Part shown: piece by piece, positions 44,613 to 52,690 of the stretch
Numbering within the stretch: position 1 is the stretch's first letter
Layout: each line of letters starts with the position of its first letter
From: Cyanobacteria bacterium FACHB-471
GTDB taxonomy: Bacteria; Cyanobacteriota; Cyanobacteriia; Elainellales; Elainellaceae
DNA: 64,000 bases
Assembly: GCA_014695345.1 (NCBI GenBank)
Contig: JACJOC010000020.1
Coordinates: 230,436-294,435, forward strand
Reading direction: 5' to 3'
The notes under the pieces: model-generated
The model's database searches: none
What the model saw: only the letters and a program-made list of their open reading frames with translations
Told to the model about the DNA's origin: nothing
Position numbers and translations under genes: made by a program

Positions 44613-44684
44613 TGTTGGGTTTCGCCCTGCTCCACCCAACCTACAGGTCTGTTATGTAGGTTGGGTGAAGCGCAGCGGAACCCA
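44613..44684. repeat. GTTGGGTTTCGC inverted repeat pair
   Basis: Left arm GTTGGGTTTCGCCCTGCTCC then ACCCAACCTACA, and right arm TGTAGGTTGGGTGAAGCGC then AGCGGAACCCAAC, separated by about 10 bp. The arms are nearly perfect complements. This is the same family as at 23143 and 37406. It lies between convergent DUF3352 and rhodanese genes. Confidence 0.8.
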
Positions 44685-44763
44685 ACATTCTAAGCTTGAT
44701 GCGCTAGTAAGGCTCTGCCTCGTAAACAGGGCTAAAGACAAGAGAATGTCTTGTAATAAGCAA

Positions 44764-44796
44764 AGATCTCCGACTTTTTAAAGAAATCGGAGATCT
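44764..44796. terminator. Hairpin between DUF3352 and the rhodanese gene
   Basis: Perfect 10-bp stem AGATCTCCGA (44764-44773) with complement at 44787-44796 and a 13-nt loop. It lies 25 bp beyond the rhodanese stop. T-runs are modest on both strands, so termination is likely but weak. Confidence 0.55.
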
Positions 44797-44821
44797 AATC
44801 TTTAAGGCAGTGCCCTAGTTC

Positions 44822-45304
44822 CTAGCCTTCCTTTTTCCGCTCTTCGGTGAACTCAGCGATGCGCGAGACAACGTTGTATTCACCTGAGCTAACGGGGTGA
44901 TCGTCAGTGCCAGTTCCTTCAACTGGTCCACCAATTTCTGTCCAGGCATCCATGCCGCCCTTCAGTTCGGCAACCTTCTCGAATCCAGCTTGACGCAAAG
45001 CGTTAGCAGCGGCAGCCGTTTCTTCATCATTCGCGCCATATATGTAGATGTCGCGACTGTGCTCCAGACTAGATTCTGCTCTGTCTGCCAGCGCATCCAT
45101 TTGCATGGTGATTGCGCCCATGATGCGGCAAGCGTTAAAAGAATCGCGATCGCGCACATCAACGATGGTCAAAGCAGGTTCGCCCCACTGCAACCGTCCT
45201 TTTAACTCGGTTGCGGTTGCTTGGGGATGAAAGCCAGGGGGGGTAGGTGTTACATCTGGAAGTTTATCTTTAGCGTTTGCAATAGCGTCTTGTAAGTCTG
45301 CCAT
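44822..45304 (-). CDS. Rhodanese-like protein without the active-site cysteine, paralogue 2
   Basis: 160 aa. The core ALTIVDVRDRDSFNACRIMGAITMQMDAL and VAELKGGMDAWTEIGGPVE aligns closely with the 125-aa protein at 26756-27133. The active-site loop here is DIYIYGANDEETAAAANALR, again with no Cys. An acidic C-terminal tail (SGEYNVVSRIAEFTEERKKEG) is added. Two paralogues retaining the same Cys-less loop suggest a selected non-catalytic role. It is divergent from mutL. Confidence 0.8.
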   Translation of the reverse strand: MADLQDAIANAKDKLPDVTPTPPGFHPQATATELKGRLQWGEPALTIVDVRDRDSFNACRIMGAITMQMDALADRAESSLEHSRDIYIYGANDEETAAAANALRQAGFEKVAELKGGMDAWTEIGGPVEGTGTDDHPVSSGEYNVVSRIAEFTEERKKEG

Positions 45305-45553
45305 AAAAAATTAACCTCTCTTTTTTCAAAGATGTTTCTTACAGCAACCTAACAAGCCAATTAAAAGTGACCGTCCCCCCTGAGGGAGAACGCCCACCAG
45401 AATCTTTCTTTAGGCACAACCCATTCTGAAGTATTCAGATTTGACCGCCTAAAAAATGGGCTCAAAGAATTTTGGGCTTCTCACTTTAGATAGTAGAGTC
45501 TGGTAGATCAGCTCGCATTCACTGAATTAGATCTGCCGACCTAAACTGGATTC

Positions 45554-47611
45554 ATGACATCCAGAATTCAAACTTTACCAACAGAGGTTGTGCATCTGAT
45601 TGCGGCTGGAGAGGTAATTGACTCCTTAGCTGCGGTTGTGCGAGAGCTAGCCGAAAATGCAATCGATGCTGGGGCAACCCGAATTACAGTCTCACTTTGG
45701 CTTGAGCAATGGCGAGTTCGAGTTGCAGATAACGGTACTGGGATGGAGCTAGCCGACTTGCAGCAGGCAGCGACCCCTCATAGCACCAGCAAAATTCGCG
45801 ATCGCCAAGACCTCTGGCAAATCCACAGTCTGGGCTTTCGAGGTGAAGCGCTGCACAGCCTATCCCAACTTGCCTCTTTAGACATTTGCAGCCGCCGAGC
45901 CGAGGCAAATTCGGGCTGGCGAATTGCTTATGACACACAGGGAGAACCCGTGCAGGTTGAAGCTGTAGCGATCGCCCCCGGCACTATTGTCACCGTCAGC
46001 GACCTGTTCAAAACTATCCCCACCCGTCGCCAGGGATTGCCCACCCCTGCCCAACAGCTTCGCGCCGTTCAAACCACAATTCAGCACATTGCCCTTTGCC
46101 ACCCCCACATCACCTGGCAAGTCGAGCAGAGTGACCGTCCCTGGTTCTCCATTTGGGCAAATCACAGCCCTCAGCAAATCCTGCCGCAGTTTTTAAGAGA
46201 AGTGCAGCCTGGAGATTTAAGAGAGAGCGAGTTTGAAGGGGTTAGAGGGGCGGAAGAAGGGCTTGGGGGCTGGGGGCTAGGGGCTAGGGATTCAGAAGTA
46301 GAAGATAAAAACTTAGAACCCGAAGACCAGAACCCGGAGTTTCAGGTTCAGAACTCGGCACTTCAAGCTCTGAGCTCGGACTTTCCAGTTCAGACCCCGG
46401 AACTTCTAGGTCAAAACAAGAACATTCCTATCCAAAATGAGAACGTTCCAGTTCAAAGTGAGAACATTCTAGGTCAAAACAAGAACGTTCCGGTTCAAAA
46501 CAAGAATGTTCTAGTTCAAAACGAGGACATTCTAGGTGAGAACAAGAACGTTCCCGTTCTCACCCCCAAACCCGCTATCCAAACCTCAAATCTCAAATCT
46601 CAAACTTCCGCTCTAACCCCTAGCCCCCAGCCCCCAGCCCCTAGCCTCTCCTCCCTCCTCCTGCTCGGACTCCCCGATCGCTGTCATCGTCACCGTCCCG
46701 ACTGGGTGAAAGTGGCAATTAACGGGCGAGTCGTCAAAGTGGCAGAGCTAGAGCAGACTATTTTGGCAGCATTCCGCAGAACCCTGCCGCGCGATCGCCA
46801 TCCCGTTTGTTTTTTGCACCTTCAAGTCGCCCCTGAGCAGATCGACTGGAACCGCCACCCCGCCAAATCAGAAATTTACCTGCACCAGATGACCCAATGG
46901 CAGGAAATCGTGACCGAGGCGATCGCTCAAACCCTCACCCTCACCCCCAACGCTCTCTCCGAAACCGCCCATTCCCAACGAGTCACAAATCTCCTCAAAA
47001 CAGCCGAAGCCCAAGGCGCTTACAACTCCAACCCCCAATCCCCAACCCCTACTCCCCAATCTCAACCCCTCACCCCCCTCAAAGCGATCGCCCAAGTTCA
47101 CAACATGTACATCCTTGCCGAGCATCCCAGCGGCATGTGGCTGATCGAACAGCACATTGCCCACGAGCGGGTGCTGTATGAACGGCTGTGCGATCGCTGG
47201 CAGCTTGTGCCCCTGGAGCCACCCGTGATTTTGAACCAGCTTTCTGAGCTTCAACGGGAGCAACTTCAGCGACTTCAGCTAGAAGTCGAGCTATTTGGCG
47301 AAAATCTTTGGGCTGTTCGCACTGCACCAGAGCCATTAGCCCTGAGAGAAGACCGTGCAGAAGCGTTGATTGAGCTAAGTCTGGGCGGCAATTTAGAATC
47401 TGCCCTGGTTGCCACTGCTTGCCGCACCGCCATTCGCAACGGCACCCCCCTCGACCTCGCCGAAATGCAGACACTCCTGGACCAATGGCAGCAGACCCGC
47501 CATCCGCGCACCTGCCCCCACGGTCGCCCGATTTACCTTTCCCTGGAAGAATCGAGCCTGTCCCGCTTCTTTCGGCGGCATTGGGTGATTGGCAAGAGTC
47601 ATGGGATTTAG
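45554..47611 (+). CDS. mutL: DNA mismatch repair protein MutL
   Basis: 685 aa. The N-terminal GHKL ATPase is complete: ELAENAIDAGATR, VADNGTGM, TSKIRD and LGFRGEALHSLSQ. After the transducer (to about residue 225) comes a long inserted segment, residues about 235-365, made of seven-residue repeats (NKNVPVQ, NENVPVQ and relatives). The MutL core resumes at LLGLPDRCHRHRPDWVKVAINGR. The C-terminal domain has CPHGRPIYL, and the site of the usual DQHA(x)2E(x)4E endonuclease motif reads EQHIAHERVLYE. It works with MutS in mismatch repair. The insert encodes no known domain and does not break the frame. Confidence 0.95.
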   Translation: MTSRIQTLPTEVVHLIAAGEVIDSLAAVVRELAENAIDAGATRITVSLWLEQWRVRVADNGTGMELADLQQAATPHSTSKIRDRQDLWQIHSLGFRGEALHSLSQLASLDICSRRAEANSGWRIAYDTQGEPVQVEAVAIAPGTIVTVSDLFKTIPTRRQGLPTPAQQLRAVQTTIQHIALCHPHITWQVEQSDRPWFSIWANHSPQQILPQFLREVQPGDLRESEFEGVRGAEEGLGGWGLGARDSEVEDKNLEPEDQNPEFQVQNSALQALSSDFPVQTPELLGQNKNIPIQNENVPVQSENILGQNKNVPVQNKNVLVQNEDILGENKNVPVLTPKPAIQTSNLKSQTSALTPSPQPPAPSLSSLLLLGLPDRCHRHRPDWVKVAINGRVVKVAELEQTILAAFRRTLPRDRHPVCFLHLQVAPEQIDWNRHPAKSEIYLHQMTQWQEIVTEAIAQTLTLTPNALSETAHSQRVTNLLKTAEAQGAYNSNPQSPTPTPQSQPLTPLKAIAQVHNMYILAEHPSGMWLIEQHIAHERVLYERLCDRWQLVPLEPPVILNQLSELQREQLQRLQLEVELFGENLWAVRTAPEPLALREDRAEALIELSLGGNLESALVATACRTAIRNGTPLDLAEMQTLLDQWQQTRHPRTCPHGRPIYLSLEESSLSRFFRRHWVIGKSHGI
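46258..46646 (+). mobile_element. Repeat element inserted in frame in mutL
   Basis: Eleven tandem 21-bp units run without indel from 46331 to 46561, for example AACAAGAACGTTCCGGTTCA(A). They encode heptads NPEFQVQ, NSALQAL, SSDFPVQ, TPELLGQ, NKNIPIQ, NENVPVQ, SENILGQ, NKNVPVQ, NKNVLVQ, NEDILGE, NKNVPVL. The block is flanked by imperfect inverted GC-rich arms (46258-46289 GGGGGCTGGGGGCTAGGGG; 46615-46646 its approximate complement). An inverted copy lies at 49743-50010. No transposase is present, so it looks like a non-autonomous element or gene-conversion product. Confidence 0.75.
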
Positions 47612-47635
47612 AGAGTTGTCATTTGTCCTTGTTCT

Positions 47636-47694
47636 CCTGTGGAGCAGGCATCTTGCCTGCTGAATTTGGACGGGCAAGATGCCCATTCCACAGG
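47636..47694. repeat. Hairpin repeat downstream of mutL
   Basis: CCTGTGGAGCAGGCATCTTG at 47636 and GGGCAAGATGCCCATTCCAC at 47672 are arms of an imperfect inverted repeat; each arm also holds a small palindrome (GCAGGC..GCCTGC, GGGCAAGATGCCC). This repeat type is common in cyanobacteria. It may end transcription of mutL and of the convergent FAD oxidoreductase gene. Confidence 0.7.
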
Positions 47695-47752
47695 GGACTT
47701 TGAAGAAGTTACACATTCCGTCACCAACCAACAACCAATGACCAGTAACCAA

Positions 47753-49678
47753 CTACCAATCCAACCGCAAGCCCTGATCCAGGAAATGCTGCTGTAGCTC
47801 TGCCATGTGCTGTTGAGGGATTTGGGCAGGGGTAAGAGTCGGTTGTGCCTGAGTGACGAGCCAGCCAGCAGTTGATCCAGCAGCAGCACCAATGCTCCAT
47901 TCGCTGTGATGAATGCGGGTAAGGGCATTGACAATGTGGGTAACGGCAATGCCCTTGCTGCCAATCAACAAATTGTCTACACCTTGCGGAATTAAGCTCT
48001 CCAGCGGAATCACGACTGGTCGCACCTTAAATTCACGGGCGGGAGCGCTGCCTGCTTCCCAGGAAGGTTCCCAGTTGCGGTAGCGGCAACCGTGAATGTC
48101 AATGTCGTAATGAGTGATGGCGATCGCCGTCTCCCCAAACTCACGCCCACCCGCCTGATCCATTCTCAAATCAGACTCGCGCATCATAAATTCATCCTGA
48201 CCATAAGCCTGTCGCCCTAAAATCCGGCGACCTTCGCGAATGTAAGGCACCATACTCAACCCCGAAACAGTGCCCATTGGGGCATCCGCTCCTGACAGGT
48301 ACGCCAGCGGAAAGTCGGGCTGAGGCTGCGTTTCCATCAGCCATTGGGCAAATAATAAAGCGTGATTTTCAGCGTGTTTGAGGGCGATCGGTGAAATTCC
48401 TCCCAACCAGTTTTGGCGTTGCCCAGAGGCATCCAGTTCCGCGTCAGTCAAGATCAAAGGCGGATTCATCCACGTCCAGTCGTTGCCGCGATTCCAATTA
48501 ACCATTGTGATGTCACCCGAGGCAGGCGTTGTGGTGAAAGGATCGTTGCGCGTCGTGCTGACAATCCGGCGATAGTGAAAAAAACTGCGTCCCGAAAAGA
48601 CTGGAAACCCTTCCAGAGCAAATTCCCGCCGGTGTTCTTCACGGGAATATTCTGGTTGCACTTGAGCTAGCGATCGCAAGCTTTCACCCTGATCATCGTG
48701 AAGGGCGATCGCAAACGGATAGGTAAACGCCTGGGTACAAGCCGCATTGTCTCGCTCAGAAGCATTCGCCTCCCCAGTAGTTGCCCGTGACTCAGATCCC
48801 AGCCGATGGGGAATATCCGCCCAGCCAACCAACTCTCCCGTATCAGTAGCATCAATCACGATCAGCCGCTTGCCTGCTGGAGCCTGGAGCCGCAGCGGAA
48901 TTTTGCTAAACGCCTCACTGTCTGACCAGGAATACCAGTCTGCGATCTCCTGCGAGAATCGCCCTTGGGGAACATAACGAGAATCTTCGGAAACTCGCTG
49001 CACCGCATAGATAGCAGTGATTTCTGTTCCCGTCTCATCAAACTCCGCTCCCTTAAAAGCTGTAGAAGTCTGCCAGCGGCTACCTGGAGCCTGCTGCATG
49101 GAGCTTTGAAGCAACTGCTCTGCCGCCATAGCGCCAGCCTTGGGGGGAAAACAGAGCGTCCCCACCCAACAGCGATTGATGTCTGCAACTTTTTGCAGCT
49201 GTGGCAGATTTGTCCATTCGGGCAACGTGACCGGCTGCTGTTCAATCAAATCCTTGAACTTAAACCAGCTTTGGGAAAAATTTTGCTCTGCCCGCATGGT
49301 CAGCGATTCATCAATCGCAGAAACAGCTTGAGCGCTAATCTGTCCGCCCAACCAGGGAGCAAGTTCAATCAGGCAAGTGGTTGCGCCTGACTGCATTGCA
49401 TGAGCCGCTGCTGCCACGCCACCCAGGGAACCACCCACGACGACCACTTCACATTCCCACACTGCCTCAGCGGTTGGAAGTGGATTTAGCTGCGGTCTAC
49501 CATTTGCTGGATTAGAAGACGAAACGTCTGAGGCAGGAGTGGGTTGAACGTCGCTTGAATCGGAGTCAGATTGGCTCTGAAAGCGTTGAGGAAACCCTAG
49601 CAAGAAACCTGCGATGCCTGCTATGACAAGAAAGCCTAAGGTGGCTCCCAAAATCCGCTTTGAAGAGGATCGTTTCAC
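47753..49678 (-). CDS. Membrane-anchored FAD-dependent oxidoreductase
   Basis: 641 aa. A signal-anchor helix (residues 10-29, LGATLGFLVIAGIAGFLLG) suggests that the rest faces the periplasm or lumen. The FAD Rossmann motif is VVVVGGSLGGVAAAAHAMQSGA, then LIELAPWLGGQISAQAVSA. The core includes RLIVIDATDTGELVGWADI and LLIGSKGIAVTHIVNALTRIHH, the latter being the second FAD contact. It matches the FAD_oxidored family (PF12831); the substrate is unknown. It is convergent with mutL. Confidence 0.86.
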   Translation of the reverse strand: MKRSSSKRILGATLGFLVIAGIAGFLLGFPQRFQSQSDSDSSDVQPTPASDVSSSNPANGRPQLNPLPTAEAVWECEVVVVGGSLGGVAAAAHAMQSGATTCLIELAPWLGGQISAQAVSAIDESLTMRAEQNFSQSWFKFKDLIEQQPVTLPEWTNLPQLQKVADINRCWVGTLCFPPKAGAMAAEQLLQSSMQQAPGSRWQTSTAFKGAEFDETGTEITAIYAVQRVSEDSRYVPQGRFSQEIADWYSWSDSEAFSKIPLRLQAPAGKRLIVIDATDTGELVGWADIPHRLGSESRATTGEANASERDNAACTQAFTYPFAIALHDDQGESLRSLAQVQPEYSREEHRREFALEGFPVFSGRSFFHYRRIVSTTRNDPFTTTPASGDITMVNWNRGNDWTWMNPPLILTDAELDASGQRQNWLGGISPIALKHAENHALLFAQWLMETQPQPDFPLAYLSGADAPMGTVSGLSMVPYIREGRRILGRQAYGQDEFMMRESDLRMDQAGGREFGETAIAITHYDIDIHGCRYRNWEPSWEAGSAPAREFKVRPVVIPLESLIPQGVDNLLIGSKGIAVTHIVNALTRIHHSEWSIGAAAGSTAGWLVTQAQPTLTPAQIPQQHMAELQQHFLDQGLRLDW

Positions 49679-49742
49679 GTCGATTTCCTATACGTCACCG
49701 CAAGGTTTTTAGCACGCTCTGCGGGTAGGCTGTCAACTTTGG

Positions 49743-50010
49743 TCGGGGGAAAGGAAATGTTCTCGTTTTGAACTGGAGCATTTCCATTTTGGATAGGAAC
49801 GTTCTTGTTTTCATCTGGAAGTGCCTCACTTTGAACAGGAACGTTCTCGTTCTGACCTAAAGGTGTTCTTGTTCCAACCTAGAAGCTTCGGGTTCTGAAC
49901 TGGAAGTTTCAAACTCAGAGCTTGAAATGCCAACCTCTGAGCCTGAAACTCCGGGTTCTGGTCTTCGGGTTTTCAGTTTTTATCTTCTACTTCCGAATCC
50001 CTTGCCCCTG
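49743..50010 (-). repeat. Inverted copy of the mutL 21-bp repeat element
   Basis: Minus-strand reading shows the same unit order as in mutL: GGATTCGGAAGTAGAAGATA flank, then AACCCGGAGTTTCAGGCTCAG, TTTCAAGCTCTG, TCCAGTTCAG, AACAAGAACGTTCCTATCC and AACGAGAAC units. About ten units are present, one of 22 bp, so the 21-bp phase is broken. It lies in the 342-bp gap between the WD40-RTX gene and the FAD oxidoreductase. No frame through it is a gene. Confidence 0.82.
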
Positions 50011-50020
50011 ACATTCCACT

Positions 50021-51589
50021 TTACAAAACAAAGTTTTGAGGATTGAGATCAGTTGCGATCGTATTCTGCAAGATGTTGAGCAGTTTGAAGGAGGTGCCTG
50101 AGCCATCCAGATCAATTCGCACAACGGTATCTGCTCCATTCTGCTGAAGCTGAATCAGGTTATTAAAGGAAGTTGAGCTAGAGTAACCCTCTTTAACTAA
50201 GGCTCTTCTCAAATTGATTACATCTTCAGCGGGGTCGAAGTCGATGATGGTGTCACCTCGTTCAGCGGTGCTGTGGTAGACGAAGCGATCGCGCCCAACT
50301 CCACCCTGCAACAAATCGCGGTCTAACCCACCGACCAGCGTATCGTTGCCTTCCCCACCAATCAGTTCGTCGGCTCCATCCCCACCTTTGAGAATATCGT
50401 TGCCTGCTTTACTGGTAAGGCGATCGCCCAGCACTGCCCCTGTTAAAACATCATCCCTCGTTGATCCCGCTAGCTCTAATGCTCCAGTTAAACTATCTGT
50501 CCTGGCAACAACCGTTTCCGCACGAGGAGATGCAGTTGTGCGCGAGGATGGCAATCGCCACAGCTTGATTCTGCCGTCTTCACTGGCTGTTACAACGTGC
50601 CGACCATCCGGTGAAAAATCAATGTACTCAACGCCGCGAGTGTGTCCAGGAATTCTGGCTAGCAGCTTAAAATCTGAAACTCGATATAGCCTGAAGCCTG
50701 TCTCACCAGGTGGCAATCTATCACCACCGCCGCTACCCGTTGCCAAGTATCTGCCATCTGGAGAGAAGGCGACCGCTTCTACCAATGTGCGATGCCTTAA
50801 CTCTTGTAGCAATTTGCTTGTGCCAAAGTCAAAGATTTTAACGACATTCTCCCTGCTGTTTGCCGTTGCCATCAACCGACCATTGGGTGAAACCCGGACT
50901 GATTTGATCGATCCTTCTCCACGAGCCGCCCTAATCGTGCGTAATAATCGACCATTGGCTGCAACAGAAACCTTCACGGTCTGGTCAGCAGCACCCGTTA
51001 CGACCAGCCTGCTGCCGCGAGTGAAGTCGATCGAATTGATCTCTCGACCATGTTCAATTCGGTCTTCGTGGCGCAGCTTTAGATTGCCAGCATTGTAGAC
51101 TCTGACATCCTCCCGATCGGGAGCTACAAAATATCTGCCATCGGGCGAGTAAGCAATTCCATCTGCCCCTCTGCCACCCAGTGATTTCAGCAGTTTGCCG
51201 TTACTAGTGCGATAAATTTTGACCCCAGCGCTGTTGCCAGATGCGGCAATTTGCCGACCATCGGCAGAAAAGTAAACAGCCTCGACTTCTCCGCGCTTAT
51301 TGGCTGAGGAGCCAGTCTGATAAACCATCTCCCGAATCAGCTTGCCAGTGCTAGCTCGCCAGAGCCTCAGTTTGCCGTCTCCACCACCAGAGACAATCAA
51401 ATTGCCCTTAGGAGAAAACTCTACAGTTTCAGAAGTTCCATTCACACCACGAGGGTCTGCTACCGCTGTCCAAACTAAAGTTAAATTCATGATGCTCTGG
51501 AAAAAACGATCGCCATTATTTTGGCTTAAAAAATCTTTAGGTTCAGCGGATAGATTCTCTTCTGGCTGAATTTTTGCGATCGCACTCAA
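50021..51589 (-). CDS. WD40-repeat protein with C-terminal RTX calcium-binding repeats
   Basis: 522 aa from ATG 51589; a start at 51490 (MNLTLVWTAVADPRG) avoids overlap with the upstream methyltransferase and is equally likely. About seven WD40 blades fill residues 45-355, each with a SPDGRYLATGS-like turn and LRLW/IKLWR. Then GSTRDDVLTGAVLGDRL leads into RTX nonapeptides (AGNDILKGGDGADELIGGEG, NDTLVGGLDRDLLQGGVG) and a C-terminal DRFVYHSTAERGDTIIDFDP segment typical of type I secreted RTX proteins. So a beta-propeller is joined to a calcium-dependent secretion module. There is no signal peptide, matching type I export. Role is unknown. Confidence 0.85.
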   Translation of the reverse strand: MSAIAKIQPEENLSAEPKDFLSQNNGDRFFQSIMNLTLVWTAVADPRGVNGTSETVEFSPKGNLIVSGGGDGKLRLWRASTGKLIREMVYQTGSSANKRGEVEAVYFSADGRQIAASGNSAGVKIYRTSNGKLLKSLGGRGADGIAYSPDGRYFVAPDREDVRVYNAGNLKLRHEDRIEHGREINSIDFTRGSRLVVTGAADQTVKVSVAANGRLLRTIRAARGEGSIKSVRVSPNGRLMATANSRENVVKIFDFGTSKLLQELRHRTLVEAVAFSPDGRYLATGSGGGDRLPPGETGFRLYRVSDFKLLARIPGHTRGVEYIDFSPDGRHVVTASEDGRIKLWRLPSSRTTASPRAETVVARTDSLTGALELAGSTRDDVLTGAVLGDRLTSKAGNDILKGGDGADELIGGEGNDTLVGGLDRDLLQGGVGRDRFVYHSTAERGDTIIDFDPAEDVINLRRALVKEGYSSSTSFNNLIQLQQNGADTVVRIDLDGSGTSFKLLNILQNTIATDLNPQNFVL

Positions 51590-52436
51590 CCCATTCCGCT
51601 TGCGTCATTCGGCGCACATTTTCGATTCGCTTGACTGCCCAATCGTTGTATTCCAGATTCAGATCACATCCCATCCAGCGACGGTTGAGCTGTTCCGCTA
51701 CCACAAGCGTTGTGCCTGATCCCGAAAATGGATCAATGACTAAATCTCCAGGATTGGATGACGCAAGCACAAATTTTCTAAGTAGCTCTTCAGGCTTTTG
51801 AGTGGGATGGGGAGTTGTTTCTCCCATGCCGTTACAGGTCGTCGGAATTTCGAGCACATCTTTGGGCTTTGCCCCTTTTGGGTTCGGCATCCAGTTATCA
51901 CGCTTCTTGGGTGTGCCCTTACCATAGGCGCTGGTCACTGCTTGCGGATGTGAAGGATATTTCAACGTGTGTGCGCCGTAGGGAATGCGGATATCGTCGA
52001 GGTTGAGCCGAACCGCTTCTGATTTGCGAAAGTGAATAATGCTCTCGTGCGATCGCCCCCAATCCTTGCCCAGATTCGCCTTATTCTTATAGTGCCAAAT
52101 CAACCAGCGGCACCCTTTGAAGTATCTAGAAGCCGGATACTTGAGATCAGCCAGAATTTCAGAAAAGCCACAGATGTAGAGAGAACCCGTTGGCTTGAGA
52201 ATGCGGGAAGCTTCACCAATCCATTGCAGCGACCATTCAATGTACTGTTCCTGAGTTTCAAAATTGTCCCAATCCGCTTTTTTGATGTTGTAGGGTGGAT
52301 CGGCAAAAATTAGATCAACACTTTCAGCCTCAAGGAATCCTAGCCAATCAATGGAATCACCCTGATAAAGCTGTCCATGCGGATGTGAGTAGTGCAGTCG
52401 AAACCCTTGAGTGAGAGGATTTAACTGTTGCTTCAT
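51543..52436 (-). CDS. Site-specific DNA methyltransferase, probably solitary
   Basis: 297 aa. Motif IV ADPPYN at residues 45-50 precedes motif I DPFSGSGTTLVVAEQL at 235 onwards, the beta-class order used by adenine-N6 and cytosine-N4 enzymes. SLYICGFSEILADLKYPASR and TPHPTQKPEELLRKFV are also typical. No restriction endonuclease gene lies beside it. Cyanobacteria usually hold a few orphan methyltransferases; one of the GGCC m4C type is a plausible match, but the recognition sequence cannot be read from this. Its end overlaps the 5' part of the WD40-RTX frame by 47 bp if the longer start there is used. Confidence 0.88.
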   Translation of the reverse strand: MKQQLNPLTQGFRLHYSHPHGQLYQGDSIDWLGFLEAESVDLIFADPPYNIKKADWDNFETQEQYIEWSLQWIGEASRILKPTGSLYICGFSEILADLKYPASRYFKGCRWLIWHYKNKANLGKDWGRSHESIIHFRKSEAVRLNLDDIRIPYGAHTLKYPSHPQAVTSAYGKGTPKKRDNWMPNPKGAKPKDVLEIPTTCNGMGETTPHPTQKPEELLRKFVLASSNPGDLVIDPFSGSGTTLVVAEQLNRRWMGCDLNLEYNDWAVKRIENVRRMTQAEWVECDRKNSARRESIR

Positions 52437-52690
52437 TGGTTACGTGTTTAATCTGTCTGCGACTGCTGTAGATTCTATCGGAGCAATCCTGGTTTGAGTA
52501 GTCATACCGTCAGCGCAGCGATTCAAATCACAGAGTCGTTCAGGATCGTTGGAATGAGGATTAGCGATACGATTGAACAGCGCAAAAAGTAATGAATTTA
52601 GGCGAATCAAATTGATCGACATCTGGTGCTGTCGAGTAGTAGTCAGGTTCTAATCGATCTAATCCCTAACCCCTAATCCCCAACGCCCCC

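Noticed and set aside
46331..46561. CRISPR array
   Set aside because: Units are contiguous 21-bp tandem repeats without unique spacers, and they lie in frame in mutL.
52440..52622. 60-codon minus-strand frame between methyltransferase and fructosamine kinase
   Set aside because: Composition and motifs do not support a gene; probably chance.
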